Origin: Xanthomonas sp. Leaf131
GTDB taxonomy: Bacteria; Pseudomonadota; Gammaproteobacteria; Xanthomonadales; Xanthomonadaceae
Direction of reading: 5' to 3'
Assembly: GCF_001423495.1 (NCBI RefSeq)
Contig: NZ_LMOG01000003.1
Location: 124,001 to 188,000 of the forward strand
Length of the DNA: 64,000 bases
Within the stretch, counting starts at the first letter, position 1; each line of letters opens with the position of its first letter. This document shows, piece after piece, positions 1 to 9,459 of the stretch. The notes under the pieces were generated by a model that had not been told where the DNA came from, did not search any database, and was given only the letters and a program-made list of their open reading frames with translations. The position numbers were made by a program, and so were the translations under genes.

Positions 1-450
1 CGCATCGCCGCCGATCAAGGCCTCGGCCGGGCAGGGCAGCCCCTTGGGCACGCGGTTGCCATCGATGCGCGCGAATCCGGCCACATGCGCCACCCCTTCC
101 ACCGCGCGACGCATGCCGAGCATGGTCGCCTGGTAGATATTGATGCGGTCGATCTCTTCGCTGTCGATCAGCACCACCGACCACGCCAGCGCCCGCTCGA
201 CGATGCGCGCGTACAACTGCTCGCGCCGCTGCGCGCTCAGCTGCTTGGAGTCGTCCAGCCCATTGATACGCGGCTTGCCGGGGTCGAACACCACCGCGGC
301 CACCGCGACCGGCCCGGCGAGCGGGCCGCGGCCGGCTTCGTCGACGCCGGCGATCAAGCGCGAATCGGGAATCGGCATGGGGGAATCGTGGAAGAGCGCG
401 TCCTGCGCCGTCGGAACCACAATGGCACCGTGCGAGCTTGACCGCTTCAT
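1..450 (-). CDS. rnhB: Ribonuclease HII (3' end outside window)
   Basis: Endonuclease that cleaves the RNA strand of RNA-DNA hybrids, including single embedded ribonucleotides. The N-terminal part is visible: the motif [20 protein letters not shown] carries the first catalytic Asp and Glu (DEAGRG), and a further conserved segment reads LDDSKQLSA. The gene runs off the left edge, so the C-terminal part is missing here. The ATG at 450 overlaps the lpxB stop as ATGA. An in-frame ATG at 378 is an alternative start, because the residues before the conserved core (PMPIPDSR) are encoded by an ATTCCCG-type repeat and look dispensable. It is the last visible gene of the lpxD-fabZ-lpxA-lpxB-rnhB run. 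Confidence 0.93.
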   Translation of the reverse strand, partial: MKRSSSHGAIVVPTAQDALFHDSPMPIPDSRLIAGVDEAGRGPLAGPVAVAAVVFDPGKPRINGLDDSKQLSAQRREQLYARIVERALAWSVVLIDSEEIDRINIYQATMLGMRRAVEGVAHVAGFARIDGNRVPKGLPCPAEALIGGDA

Positions 451-1760
451 GGCCCGGCTCCTGCCGATTCCCCATTCCCCATTCTCCATTCCGGCTGCGT
501 CAGCAGCCCGGCCACCGCATCGGCCGCGCGTGCCGATGCATCGCGGCGCAGCTCTGCGTGCAGGGCGAGATAGCGCGGCTGCAGCGCCGCGACTTTTTCC
601 GGGTGCTTGAACCAGTCCAGCAGCGCCACGCACAGGCGTTCCGGGGTGCAGTCGTCCTGCATCAGTTCCGGTGCCAGATCGTCGTTGGCCAGGATATTGG
701 GCAGCGCGTAGCGGTTGACCTTGAGCAGGCCCAGCGTCTTGACGATGCGGTAGGTGAGCGGGGCGACCTTGTAGCCCACCACCATCGGGCGCTTGACCAA
801 CATCGCCTCCAGCGTGGCGGTGCCCGACGCCAGCAACACCACGTCCGCAGCCAGCATCGCGGTGCGCGCCTGGCCGTCGAGCAGGTGCGAGCGCAGCACC
901 GGCAGCGATGACCGCGACAGCTGTTCGGCCAGCAACTGCTTGCAGCCGGGGTTGGCCGCCGGCACCAGCACGTGCAGGTTGGGCAGATGCTCGGAGACCA
1001 GCCAGGCGGCCTGGAAAAACGTATCGCCGAGCTTGCTGATTTCGCCGTGCCGGCTGCCGGGTAGCACCGCCAGCACCGTGCTGGACGCAGACAGGCCCAA
1101 CTTGGCGCGCGCGGCCGCGCGGTCGGCTTGGTAGGCGATGTCATCGGCCATCGGGTGGCCGACGAAACGCGCATCGATACCGTGCCGGGCGTAGATCGGC
1201 GGTTCCATCGGAAACAGGCACAGCACCAGGTCGGCGCTGGCACCGATCTTTTCCGCGCGCTTCTCGCGCCATGCCCAGACCGAGGGGCTGACGTAGTGCA
1301 CCGTGCGGATGCCGCGCTGCTTGAGCCAACGTTCGACCGGCAGATTGAAATCGGGCGCATCGATGCCGATGAACACATCCGGCTTCCATGCCAGCACGCG
1401 CTCGCGAAACGCGCTGCGCAGCTTCAACAGCCGCGGCAGATGCCGCAGTACTTCGGTCAGTCCCATCACCGCCAGCTCGCTGGCATCGAACCAGGTCTGG
1501 CAGCCCGCACCACGCATCGCATCGCCACCGATGCCGACGAACTCGGCAGTCGGATAACGTCGCTTCAATTCATCGATCAACCCGGCGCCGAGGATGTCGC
1601 CGGAGGCTTCGCCGGCGATCAGCGCGATGCGTGGCGCGCGCGCGCTGGGAATCGAGAGTCGGGAATCGGGAATGGGCAATGCTGCCGACGGGCCGGCGGC
1701 AGGCGCGCCATCGTGCCGGTCTGCAGCAATTCCCGATTCCCGATTTCCGATTCCCGTCAT
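447..1760 (-). CDS. lpxB: Lipid-A-disaccharide synthase
   Basis: Glycosyltransferase (GT19) condensing UDP-diacylglucosamine with lipid X to form the lipid A disaccharide, at the inner face of the inner membrane. Family core starts at about residue 44 ([12 protein letters not shown]) and continues through [22 protein letters not shown] and VLPGSR motifs to the end of the 437-residue protein. The ATG at 1760 overlaps the lpxA stop as ATGA. Residues 1-43 do not belong to the family. They are encoded by two oppositely oriented heptad-repeat runs (reading GIGNRESG and [11 protein letters not shown]), so the true start could be further in. The last residues (EWRMGNGES) are also repeat-derived. Confidence 0.95.
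   Translation of the reverse strand: MTGIGNRESGIAADRHDGAPAAGPSAALPIPDSRLSIPSARAPRIALIAGEASGDILGAGLIDELKRRYPTAEFVGIGGDAMRGAGCQTWFDASELAVMGLTEVLRHLPRLLKLRSAFRERVLAWKPDVFIGIDAPDFNLPVERWLKQRGIRTVHYVSPSVWAWREKRAEKIGASADLVLCLFPMEPPIYARHGIDARFVGHPMADDIAYQADRAAARAKLGLSASSTVLAVLPGSRHGEISKLGDTFFQAAWLVSEHLPNLHVLVPAANPGCKQLLAEQLSRSSLPVLRSHLLDGQARTAMLAADVVLLASGTATLEAMLVKRPMVVGYKVAPLTYRIVKTLGLLKVNRYALPNILANDDLAPELMQDDCTPERLCVALLDWFKHPEKVAALQPRYLALHAELRRDASARAADAVAGLLTQPEWRMGNGESAGAGP
466..494. repeat. Heptad repeat run in the 3' end of lpxB
   Basis: Degenerate tandem heptads (GATTCCCC, ATTCCCC, ATTCTCC, ATTCCGG on the plus strand) sit inside the last codons of lpxB, just before the rnhB start. The same repeat family is found at 360-375, 1648-1760, 11785-11813, 16985-17013 and 63536-63680. 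Confidence 0.75.
1648..1760. repeat. Inverted pair of heptad arrays at the 5' end of lpxB
   Basis: A GGGAATC-type array at about 1648-1680 and an ATTCCCG-type array at about 1729-1757 lie in opposite orientations around a spacer of about 50 bp. All of it is translated as the first 43 residues of LpxB. The same layout (opposed arrays around a short spacer) recurs at 63536-63680. Confidence 0.75.
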
Positions 1761-2548
1761 CGCAACAACGGCCTTTCCGCCGCGTCGATGAACTCCAGCA
1801 GCCCGCGCACGTCCTCGCTGCTCTTTGCCTGTTCGGCCAGCTGCAGTTTGGCCTCGGCCAGTGGCAGGCCGGCGACGTACAGCGTGCGGTAGGCGCGCTT
1901 GATCGCGGTGATGCGCTCGGCATCGAAACCGCGACGCTTGAGCCCTTCGCTGTTGATGCCACGCGGGCGGCCGAGCGATTCGCTGCCGACCATGGTGAAT
2001 GGCGGCACGTCGCCGTTGGTCAGCGCGCCCATGCCCAGGAAGGCGTGCGCGCCGATCCGGCAGAACTGATGCGCGCCGGCAAAGCCGCTGATGATCACGT
2101 AGTCGCCCACGGTGACGTGGCCGGCCAGCGTGGTGTTGTTGGAAAACACGCAGTGGTTGCCCACATGGCAGTCGTGCGCCACGTGCGTATAGGCCAGCAT
2201 CCAGTTGTCGTTGCCGACCACGGTGATGCCGCCACCGCCGCCGGTACCGCGATTGATGGTGACGAACTCGCGAATCACGTTGCCGTCGCCGATCACCAGT
2301 TCGGTGCGCTCGCCGGCGTACTTCTTGTCCTGCGGTTCGCCGCCGATCGCAGCGTGGCCGATGAAGCGATTGTTGCGGCCGATCCGGGTCGGGCCATGGA
2401 TCGAGCAATGCGGCCCTACCTCGGTGCCCGCATCGATCTGCACATCGGCGCCGATCAGCGAAAACGCGCCAACGCGCACATCGCTGGCCAGTTGCGCCGA
2501 CGGATCGATGACGGCGGTGGGATGAATCAAGGGTGCTTGATCACGCAT
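1757..2548 (-). CDS. lpxA: UDP-N-acetylglucosamine acyltransferase
   Basis: First step of lipid A synthesis: transfer of a 3-hydroxyacyl chain from acyl-ACP to the 3-OH of UDP-GlcNAc in the cytoplasm. The 263 residues match the family's usual length of about 262. The protein is a left-handed beta-helix of hexapeptide repeats beginning at [13 protein letters not shown], with the catalytic-His segment [10 protein letters not shown] and the GAHQFCRIG segment, then an alpha-helical C-terminus. The start lies 22 bp after the fabZ stop, and the stop overlaps the lpxB start. Nothing unusual was seen. Confidence 0.97.
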   Translation of the reverse strand: MRDQAPLIHPTAVIDPSAQLASDVRVGAFSLIGADVQIDAGTEVGPHCSIHGPTRIGRNNRFIGHAAIGGEPQDKKYAGERTELVIGDGNVIREFVTINRGTGGGGGITVVGNDNWMLAYTHVAHDCHVGNHCVFSNNTTLAGHVTVGDYVIISGFAGAHQFCRIGAHAFLGMGALTNGDVPPFTMVGSESLGRPRGINSEGLKRRGFDAERITAIKRAYRTLYVAGLPLAEAKLQLAEQAKSSEDVRGLLEFIDAAERPLLR

Positions 2549-2570
2549 CGTGTCTCACCTCCAAAACGGA

Positions 2571-3032
2571 TTAGTCCCTGGCGCCGGCGCACATGATTTC
2601 GGCACTGGCCACGATTTCGCCGTTGACCTTGGCCTCGCCGTAATAGCATCCCATGTTGCGGATCAGGCGCTTCATGTGCACTTCCAGCATCAACACGTCG
2701 CCCGGCACCACCTGCTTGTTGAAGCGGGCGTTGTCGACCTTGACCATGTAGAACAGCTTGGACAGCGCATCGCGGCCCAGGCCGAGCTGTGTCATCACGC
2801 CGCCCGCCTGCGCCAGTGCCTCGATGATCAACACGCCGGGCATCACCGGGCGGGTGGGGAAATGACCCTGAAAAAACGGTTCGTTGATGCTGACGTTCTT
2901 CTGCCCGACGATGCGCTTGGCTTCGAGATCGAGCTCGACGACCCTGTCGATCAGCAGGAACGGATAGCGATGCGGAATCAGCGTCTGGATCTGATTGACG
3001 TCGATCGGCAGCTCGTAAATGGGGTGACTCAT
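2571..3032 (-). CDS. fabZ: 3-hydroxyacyl-[ACP] dehydratase FabZ
   Basis: Hot-dog-fold dehydratase of the fatty acid elongation cycle, competing with LpxA/LpxD for hydroxyacyl-ACP. 153 residues. The catalytic His lies in the motif HFPTRPVMPG, with the conserved Glu in the following helix (IEALAQAGG). The ATG at 3032 is chosen because MSHPIYELPIDVNQI matches the family N-terminus, and it overlaps the lpxD stop by one base (TAATG), typical of translational coupling. A longer in-frame reading starting upstream inside lpxD is rejected. Co-location with lpxD and lpxA fits coordinated control of phospholipid and lipid A synthesis. Confidence 0.97.
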   Translation of the reverse strand: MSHPIYELPIDVNQIQTLIPHRYPFLLIDRVVELDLEAKRIVGQKNVSINEPFFQGHFPTRPVMPGVLIIEALAQAGGVMTQLGLGRDALSKLFYMVKVDNARFNKQVVPGDVLMLEVHMKRLIRNMGCYYGEAKVNGEIVASAEIMCAGARD

Positions 3033-4042
3033 TACTTCTCCTTGCCCACAGCCAGAATGCGCCTTGCCAGCACATCGAGTTGTTTGAAGCGCGCGGCATT
3101 CTTGCGCCACGTGCGATTGTCGGTGAGAGGGGTACCGGACGAATACTCGCCTGGCTCATGGATGGAATTGCGCACCACCGACTTGCCGGTGATCACGACC
3201 TTGTCGCAGATCTCCAGATGCCCGACCACGCCGACATGCCCGCCGAGCAGGCAATAACGGCCGATCTTGGCGCTGCCGGCAATGCCGGTGCAGCCGGCGA
3301 TGGCGCTGTGCGCGCCGATGTGGCAGTTGTGCGCAATCTGCACCAGGTTATCCACGCGCACGTCGTCTTCCAGCACGGTGTCTTCCAGCGCGCCGCGGTC
3401 GATGCAGGTGTTGGCGCCAATTTCGCAATCGTCGCCGATCACCACACCGCCCAGCTGCGGCACCTTGATCCAGTGGCCGGCATCCATCGCCAGGCCGAAA
3501 CCGTCTGCGCCAATCACCGCACCGGGATGAATGCGCACCCGCTTGCCCAGGCGCACGCGGGTCACCAGGGTGACGCGGGCGAGCAGTTCGCTGCCGGCAT
3601 CGACCACGCAGTCTTCGCCGATGATGCTGCCGGTACCGATCACGCAGCCATCGCCCACGCGGCTGCGCGCGCCGATGCTGACGAACGGGCCGACATGTGC
3701 GCTCGGCGACACAGCAGCGGTCGGGTCGATCACTGCGGAAGGATGGATGCCCGGCGCACGTACCGGCGCCACGTCGAACAGTGCGGCGATCTTGGCAAAA
3801 GAGGTGTACGGGTCCTTGGCGACCAAGGCAGTGCCGCGCGCGGCCTCCGCATCGTCTGCCCGCAGGATCACCACCGACGCCTGCGTTTCTGCCAGTTGCG
3901 GCCGATAGCGCGGGTTGGCCAGAAAGCCCAGCTGCCCAGGTCCGGCATTGGCCAGGGTGGCAACGCCGGAGACTTCGGTGGTGCCGTCGCCAACGACGGT
4001 CAACCCAAATTGTTCGGCAATCGCACTGGCGGTCAGTCGCAT
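3032..4042 (-). CDS. lpxD: UDP-3-O-acylglucosamine N-acyltransferase
   Basis: Third enzyme of lipid A synthesis, adding the N-linked hydroxyacyl chain. 336 residues. The N-terminal uridine-binding domain (MRLTASAIAEQFGL...) is followed by a left-handed beta-helix with hexapeptide repeats and the catalytic His region VQIAHNCHIGAHS. It is the first gene of the lpxD-fabZ-lpxA-lpxB-rnhB run. Upstream is not bamA or skp directly but a divergent small gene at 4171-4362, so lpxD probably has its own promoter in the AT-richer 4043-4170 gap. Confidence 0.97.
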   Translation of the reverse strand: MRLTASAIAEQFGLTVVGDGTTEVSGVATLANAGPGQLGFLANPRYRPQLAETQASVVILRADDAEAARGTALVAKDPYTSFAKIAALFDVAPVRAPGIHPSAVIDPTAAVSPSAHVGPFVSIGARSRVGDGCVIGTGSIIGEDCVVDAGSELLARVTLVTRVRLGKRVRIHPGAVIGADGFGLAMDAGHWIKVPQLGGVVIGDDCEIGANTCIDRGALEDTVLEDDVRVDNLVQIAHNCHIGAHSAIAGCTGIAGSAKIGRYCLLGGHVGVVGHLEICDKVVITGKSVVRNSIHEPGEYSSGTPLTDNRTWRKNAARFKQLDVLARRILAVGKEK

Positions 4043-4170
4043 CAGGGTGAACCTCGCGTAAACATTAAGTGGTTGTTTTTACGAAAAAAAAACCTAACCA
4101 AAAACTTGCCAAACAAGCGGGCGTATCTCTTGCCCGGTCGCAATCGTGCGGCGAACCTAGGAAGAAGCAT

Positions 4171-4362
4171 ATGAAAACTGTCCTCTCCATTTTCGGAAGC
4201 CTGGTCCTGCTCGGCGCCGTCACCACTGCGTCGGCCGATGACTTCGCAGATCAGCGTGCCCAGGCGCACAGCTTCTGGGATCAGCAAGTCGCCTGCGTCG
4301 ATTCGTCCGACTGGAGCGCCACCTACACCTGCCTGAGCAACGTTTGGGACAGCTACCGCTAA
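4171..4362 (+). CDS. Small exported protein, unknown function
   Basis: 63 residues with a clear Sec signal peptide (MKTVLSIFGSLVLLGAVTTASA, cleavage after ASA). The short mature part of about 41 residues is acidic and aromatic and contains two cysteines (VACVDSS and YTCLSN) that could form a disulfide in the periplasm. A good ribosome-binding site (AGGAAG) lies about 7-12 bases upstream. The gene stands between lpxD and bamA on the opposite strand and ends at a bidirectional terminator. I do not recognise a family. The signal peptide, RBS and terminator together support a real gene. Confidence 0.75.
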   Translation: MKTVLSIFGSLVLLGAVTTASADDFADQRAQAHSFWDQQVACVDSSDWSATYTCLSNVWDSYR

Positions 4363-4398
4363 ACACTGCGGCTGGATCTAGCGTTTCCGAAACAAACA

Positions 4399-4428
4399 AT
4401 GGCGGCCCGAGATCTCGGGCCGCCATTA
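4399..4428. terminator. Bidirectional terminator between the small exported gene and bamA
   Basis: A perfect 30-bp palindrome (AATGGCGGCCCGAGA followed by its reverse complement) lies between the convergent ends of the 4171 gene and bamA, with short T-rich sequence after it on the plus strand and A-rich sequence before it. Confidence 0.85.
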
Positions 4429-4443
4429 TTTTGCGTCCGTCTT

Positions 4444-6810
4444 TTAGAACTGGCCGCCGAAGGTGAACTGCAGACGTTCGATTTCGTCGTTGTCTTCCTT
4501 CTTCAGCGGGAACGCATAGCTGATCGAAATGGGGCCGACCGGTGCGCGCCACAACAACGCCACGCCGGTGGACGCGCGCAGTTCGTTGGCCTTGAAGTTG
4601 TCCACGCCGCTGTACACGTTACCGAAGTCGAAGAACGCTGACACGCGCGCCGACGGGCTGTCGAACAACTTGGGGAAATACATTTCCACCGAGCCCACGG
4701 TCTTGAACGAGCCACCCAGCGGCTGGCCGCGATTGAAGCCGTTGATGGCTTCCGAGCGCGGACCCAGGGTGTTGTCCTCAAAACCGCGCACCGAGTTGGT
4801 GCCGCCGGCATAGAAGTTCTCGTAGAACGGCAGCCCGGTGGCGGTGATGGTGCGCGACACGCCATTGCCATCGGTCACCACGCGCGTGCTGTCGTTGCCG
4901 TAGCTGTCGCCGTAGCCCAACTCGAAGCGCGTGTTCAACACGATCGCCGGAATGATCGGCCAGTAGTTGGAGATCTGGTAGTTGAGCTTGTAGTACTCGA
5001 CCGTGGAGCCGGGCAGGGTGGTTTCCAGGCCGACGCGCTGGTACATGCCGCGGGTGGGCATGAAGAAGTCGTTGCGGGTATCGCGCGCCCAACCCAGCTC
5101 GGTCCGCCAGGCGTGGAAGGTGCGCGTGCCGATCGCATCGATGTAATCCACGATCGCCTGCGGCGTAGTGCCCGGGAAGGTGGTGATCTGGTTGCTGTCG
5201 ATACCGACCATTGCCGAGACGGTGTCGTTCTCGGTGATCGGCACGCCGAACACCACCTGCGCCGAGCCATTCTTGCTGTTGAACTGCGCGGTATTGAAGT
5301 CCGAGTAGTCCAGGGCGCGCCAGGACAGGTTGTAGCCCAGCGACACGCCGTCGTCGGTAAAGAACGGGTTGGTGTAGGAGAACGCGTAACGCTGCTGGAA
5401 GGTGCTGCGCGAGGCCTCCACGGCCACGCGGTTACCGCCGCCCAGGAAGTTGTTCTGCGACAACTGCACCGAGGTGGTCACACCAAAGCTCTGCGAATAA
5501 CCCAGGCCGAACACGAAGCTGCCGGAGGTGGTTTCCTTGACGTTGTAGACCACGTCGACCTGGTCGTTGCTACCCGGCACGGCCGGCGTTTCCACATCCA
5601 CGCTCTCGAAGTAGCCCAGACGCTGCAGACGGATCTTGGAACGGTCGATCGCCGCCTGCGAGTACCAGGTGTTCTCGAACTGGCGCATTTCGCGGCGCAA
5701 GACTTCATCCGAGGTGCGGCTGTTGCCCTTGTAGAGAATGCGGCGCACGGTGACGCGCGGGCCCGGCACCACCTGCAGATTCACTGCAACGGTGCGCTCT
5801 TCGCGGTTCGGGGTCGGCAGCGGGTTGACCTTGGCGAACGCGTAACCGACGTTGCTCAGCGTATTGGTAATCGCATCGGAGGTGTATTCCAGCAGCGCGC
5901 GCGAGAAGATGTCGCCGGCCTTGGGAATGACCAGGCGCTCGATGTCGGCCTGCGGCAGCACGGTGTCGCCGGTGACCTTGATCTCGGAAATCTTGTACTG
6001 CTCGCCCTCGGTGACGCCGGCGCTGACGAACATGTCGCGCTTGTCCGGGCTGATCGACACCTGGGTGGAGTCGATGCTGAAGTCCACATAGCCGCGGTCC
6101 AGATACCAGGAGTTGAGCTTCTCCAGGTCGCCGGACATCTTTTCCTTGGAGTACTGGTCGTCGCGGCGATACCACGAGGCCCAGTTGTGCTCCTTGGATT
6201 CCCAGTTTTCCAGGATGTCCTCGTTGGCGAACTTCTCGGTGCCGATCAGGTTGACGTGGCGGATCTTGGCCGCCTTGCCTTCCTTGATCGCGATGGCCAC
6301 GTCCACGCGGTTGCGATCCAGCGGGCTCACCGTCGGGGTGATCTCGACGTTGTACTTGCCGCGGTTGTTGTACTGGCGGGTCAGTTCCTGGGTCACGCGA
6401 TCCAGACTAAGGCGATCGAAGGTGCCGCCTTCGGTCAGGCCGATGTCGCCCAGGCCCTTGAGCAGCTCTTCGGACTTGATGTCCTTGTTGCCGGTCACGG
6501 TGAGCTTGTTGATCGCCGGACGTTCCTTCACGGTGATTACCAGGATGTTGCCCTGGCGATCCAGCTGCACGTCTTCGAAGAAGCCGGTGCGGTACAGCGC
6601 GCGGATCGAGTCGGCGACCTTGCCATCGTCCACGGTGTCGCCGCGATTCACCGGCAGATAGGTGAACACGGTGCCGGAGGCAATGCGCTGCAGGCCGTCG
6701 ACGCGGATGTCGCTGGCAACGAACGGCTCGGCCGCCAGGGCAAGGGCTGGCAGGCTGAGGCCGGCGGCAAGAGCGAGGGCAAGCAGGCGGCGAGTGGGAA
6801 GACGCGTCAT
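4444..6810 (-). CDS. bamA: Outer membrane protein assembly factor BamA
   Basis: Central subunit of the Bam complex that folds beta-barrel proteins into the outer membrane. 788 residues. It has a signal peptide (MTRLPTRRLLALALAAGLSL, ending ALA-AEP), then five POTRA domains over about residues 25-425 and a C-terminal Omp85 barrel carrying the VRGF lid-lock motif (GGTNSVRGFEDN) and a terminal aromatic (FTFGGQF). The ATG at 6810 is chosen because it begins the signal peptide; a longer reading to 6897 would bury it. It follows rseP with an 83-bp gap. skp, often between bamA and lpxD in other gammaproteobacteria, is absent from this slot. Confidence 0.98.
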   Translation of the reverse strand: MTRLPTRRLLALALAAGLSLPALALAAEPFVASDIRVDGLQRIASGTVFTYLPVNRGDTVDDGKVADSIRALYRTGFFEDVQLDRQGNILVITVKERPAINKLTVTGNKDIKSEELLKGLGDIGLTEGGTFDRLSLDRVTQELTRQYNNRGKYNVEITPTVSPLDRNRVDVAIAIKEGKAAKIRHVNLIGTEKFANEDILENWESKEHNWASWYRRDDQYSKEKMSGDLEKLNSWYLDRGYVDFSIDSTQVSISPDKRDMFVSAGVTEGEQYKISEIKVTGDTVLPQADIERLVIPKAGDIFSRALLEYTSDAITNTLSNVGYAFAKVNPLPTPNREERTVAVNLQVVPGPRVTVRRILYKGNSRTSDEVLRREMRQFENTWYSQAAIDRSKIRLQRLGYFESVDVETPAVPGSNDQVDVVYNVKETTSGSFVFGLGYSQSFGVTTSVQLSQNNFLGGGNRVAVEASRSTFQQRYAFSYTNPFFTDDGVSLGYNLSWRALDYSDFNTAQFNSKNGSAQVVFGVPITENDTVSAMVGIDSNQITTFPGTTPQAIVDYIDAIGTRTFHAWRTELGWARDTRNDFFMPTRGMYQRVGLETTLPGSTVEYYKLNYQISNYWPIIPAIVLNTRFELGYGDSYGNDSTRVVTDGNGVSRTITATGLPFYENFYAGGTNSVRGFEDNTLGPRSEAINGFNRGQPLGGSFKTVGSVEMYFPKLFDSPSARVSAFFDFGNVYSGVDNFKANELRASTGVALLWRAPVGPISISYAFPLKKEDNDEIERLQFTFGGQF

Positions 6811-6893
6811 GTCACATCCGGTTGGAGTCGATTTCGGGTGTTGCTGGATGCCGGCGTATGACGACGACAACAGGCGGAAAGAGTGGAGCAAGT

Positions 6894-8240
6894 TCATCGT
6901 GGAAGCAGGCCGAGGATGTCGTTGTAGAACGCCAGTCCCATCAACCCGGCCAGCAGCGCCAGGCCGACATATTGCCCGGCAATCATGGCGCGTTCGCTGA
7001 TCGGGCTGCCCTTGACCAACTCAATAAGGTAATACAGCAGATGCCCACCGTCCAAGATCGGGATGGGCATCAGGTTGATGATCGCCAGGCTGAGCGACAG
7101 TAATCCTAAGAAATACAGGAACCAGTCGAGCCCGCGTTCGGCCGAGGCGTTGGCGGCGCGTGCGATGGTGACCGGGCCGGAGATGTTTTTCACCGAGGCC
7201 TGGCCGGTCAGCATGCGCTTCATCATGCCCAGCGAATCGGCGGTCATCTTGCCGGTTTCGCGGATGGCGGCGGGCACCGCGGCAAACAGGCCGTACTGCT
7301 GGCGGCTGTCGTAGGCCGGCGCCTGCGCGGGGGCAAATCCTACGCCCAGCATCCACTGCCCCTGTGGCGATCGGCGCGGAGCGATTTCCAGCGCCAGCCG
7401 GTCTTCGCCGCGTGCCACCTCGATCATGCCGGTGCCGCCCTGCGCGCCCAGCGTCTGCAGCTGGGCAGGAATCTCGTCGGCCGAGCGGATCGGCTGGCCG
7501 TCGATGGCGACAATGCGGTCGCCTGGCTTGAGCACACCGTCGGCCGCGGAGCCGGCGACTATCTGACCCACCACCGGCGGCTGCAGCATGAAGTGCCAGC
7601 CGATACCGGCCAGCGCGGCCACGCGGCGCTCGTCGAAGCCGGCCGGCAGCTGCGACAAGTGCAACGTGTGCTCGCTGTTACCGGCGCCCTCGGCGGCGGT
7701 GAGTACGCGGATGTCGCGCCTGTCCATCGCCGCAGTGGTGAGCTGCATGCTGGCATCGCTCCAGCTGCTCACATTGCGGCCGTCGATCCGCACGATGCGC
7801 TCGCCAGGCGTCAGCCCGGCTTCAGCGGCCAGGCCATCGACGCGGCCGAGGGTGGCCGAATAGTCCTGCTTGCCGACCACGAACATCGCCCACAGCATCG
7901 CCATGCACAGCAGCAGATTGGCGATCGGGCCGGCAGCCACAATGGCGATGCGTTGCCACACCGTCTTGCGGTTGAACGCTTGATCGCGTTCGGCCGGATG
8001 CACCTCGCCTTCGCGCTCGTCGAGCATCTTGACGTAGCCGCCCAGCGGAATCGCGGCGATCGCGAACTCGGTGCCGTGGCGGTCGCGACGCATCCACAAG
8101 GGCTTGCCGAAACCCACCGAAAAGCGCAGCACCTTGACGCCGCAGCGGCGCGCGACCCAGAAGTGGCCGAATTCGTGAAATGTCACCAACACGCCCAGGC
8201 TGACGATCATCCACCAGACCGAACCGATGAAATCACCCAT
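6894..8240 (-). CDS. rseP: Site-2 zinc metalloprotease RseP
   Basis: Intramembrane protease that cleaves the anti-sigma factor RseA after DegS, releasing sigma-E in the envelope stress response. 448 residues. The zinc motif HEFGH is at residues 22-26 in the first membrane segment, and the third ligand lies in ILDGGH (Asp397). Two PDZ domains occupy about residues 125-300 (VDGLAAEAGLTPGERIV and IVAGSAADGVLKPGDRIV). Gene order dxr-rseP-bamA is standard for gammaproteobacteria. The start lies 26 bp after the dxr stop. Confidence 0.97.
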   Translation of the reverse strand: MGDFIGSVWWMIVSLGVLVTFHEFGHFWVARRCGVKVLRFSVGFGKPLWMRRDRHGTEFAIAAIPLGGYVKMLDEREGEVHPAERDQAFNRKTVWQRIAIVAAGPIANLLLCMAMLWAMFVVGKQDYSATLGRVDGLAAEAGLTPGERIVRIDGRNVSSWSDASMQLTTAAMDRRDIRVLTAAEGAGNSEHTLHLSQLPAGFDERRVAALAGIGWHFMLQPPVVGQIVAGSAADGVLKPGDRIVAIDGQPIRSADEIPAQLQTLGAQGGTGMIEVARGEDRLALEIAPRRSPQGQWMLGVGFAPAQAPAYDSRQQYGLFAAVPAAIRETGKMTADSLGMMKRMLTGQASVKNISGPVTIARAANASAERGLDWFLYFLGLLSLSLAIINLMPIPILDGGHLLYYLIELVKGSPISERAMIAGQYVGLALLAGLMGLAFYNDILGLLPR

Positions 8241-8266
8241 GGATGCAACTCGGCTGCGTGGATCGA

Positions 8267-9457
8267 TCAGGCATGAAAGGAATGATGGGCGAGGGCGCGT
8301 TCAGTGATTTGCCGTGCTTGGGCATCGGCAGAAAGAAGGGTGTCGAGGGAGTCGGCATTGTGCCGTGGGAGCGTTGTCAGTGTGTGTTCGACCAACGCTG
8401 GGATCGCTAGGAAACCCACTTGGCCCTGAAGAAAGGCTGAAACAGCCACTTCGTTGGCCGCGTTCAGGATCGCCGGCGCGGTTCCACCAGCCTCCAGCGC
8501 CTCCCAGGCCAGCCGCAGACACGGGAATGCGGCGGTGTCCGGTGCCTCGAAATCGAGTCGTCCCTGGCTCAACAGATCCAGCCCGGCCACCCCGGATTCG
8601 ACCCGCTCCGGCCATGCCAGACCGACCGCCAGGGTGGTGCGCATGTCCGGCAGGCCAAGCTGGGCCAGGGTGGAGCCGTCGACGAATTCGACCAGCGAAT
8701 GCACCAGGCTTTGCGGGTGTACCAGCACATCGATCTGCGCGCCGGGCAGGCCGAACAGGTGATGCGCCTCGATCACTTCCAGGCCCTTGTTCATCAGCGT
8801 TGCCGAGTCCACCGAAATCTTCGGGCCCATCGACCACTTGGGATGCGCAACCGCTTGCGCGGGCGTGACGGCGCTCAGCGCGGCGCGGTCCCAGCCACGG
8901 AACGGGCCGCCGGAGGCGGTCAGGATCACCCGCCGCACGCCACGGCTGGCATCGCAGGAACGCAGGCACTGGAAGATGGCGCTGTGTTCGCTGTCGATCG
9001 GGATGATTTCCGCGCCGGCTGCCGCCGCAGTGCGGGTCAGCAACTCGCCGGCCAGCACCAGCGATTCCTTGTTGGCCAGCAACAGGCGCTTGCCGGCGCG
9101 CGCAGCGGCAAGCGTGGATGGCAAGCCAGCCGCTCCCACAATCGCCGCCACCACGGTATCGCAGGCATCGCTGCCGGCCAGGGCATCCAGTGCCTGCGTG
9201 CCGGCGTGCGCCTGTGTGGCCAATCCCGCCGCACGCAAGCCATCGCGCAGCGCCGGATACAGGCGTGCGTCGGCAATCACCGCATGTGCAGGCCGATGGG
9301 TGGCGCACAGCGCCAGCAATGCATCGACCTTGCTACCGGCCGACAGCACGCTGGCGCGCAGCCGCTCCGGGTGACGCGCGATCACGTCCAGGGCCGATGC
9401 GCCGATCGAGCCGGTTGCGCCGAACACGGCGACCTGACGGAGAGAGGAGCCAGCCAT
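8267..9457 (-). CDS. dxr: 1-deoxy-D-xylulose 5-phosphate reductoisomerase
   Basis: Second enzyme of the MEP isoprenoid pathway, converting DXP to MEP with NADPH and a divalent metal. 396 residues. The N-terminal NADPH-binding loop is [14 protein letters not shown]. The metal and substrate region contains [12 protein letters not shown] and [19 protein letters not shown]. Its isoprenoid products feed UppS two genes upstream, and the cdsA-to-dxr gap is only 2 bp, so the genes are almost certainly cotranscribed. Confidence 0.98.
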   Translation of the reverse strand: MAGSSLRQVAVFGATGSIGASALDVIARHPERLRASVLSAGSKVDALLALCATHRPAHAVIADARLYPALRDGLRAAGLATQAHAGTQALDALAGSDACDTVVAAIVGAAGLPSTLAAARAGKRLLLANKESLVLAGELLTRTAAAAGAEIIPIDSEHSAIFQCLRSCDASRGVRRVILTASGGPFRGWDRAALSAVTPAQAVAHPKWSMGPKISVDSATLMNKGLEVIEAHHLFGLPGAQIDVLVHPQSLVHSLVEFVDGSTLAQLGLPDMRTTLAVGLAWPERVESGVAGLDLLSQGRLDFEAPDTAAFPCLRLAWEALEAGGTAPAILNAANEVAVSAFLQGQVGFLAIPALVEHTLTTLPRHNADSLDTLLSADAQARQITERALAHHSFHA

Positions 9458-9459
9458 GC

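Noticed and set aside
5113..6861. Long plus-strand ORF (582 codons) opposite bamA
   Set aside because: It is antisense to a conserved gene, has no family motif, and is composed of His/Arg/Asp/Val/Ala-rich sequence typical of reverse frames in GC-rich DNA.
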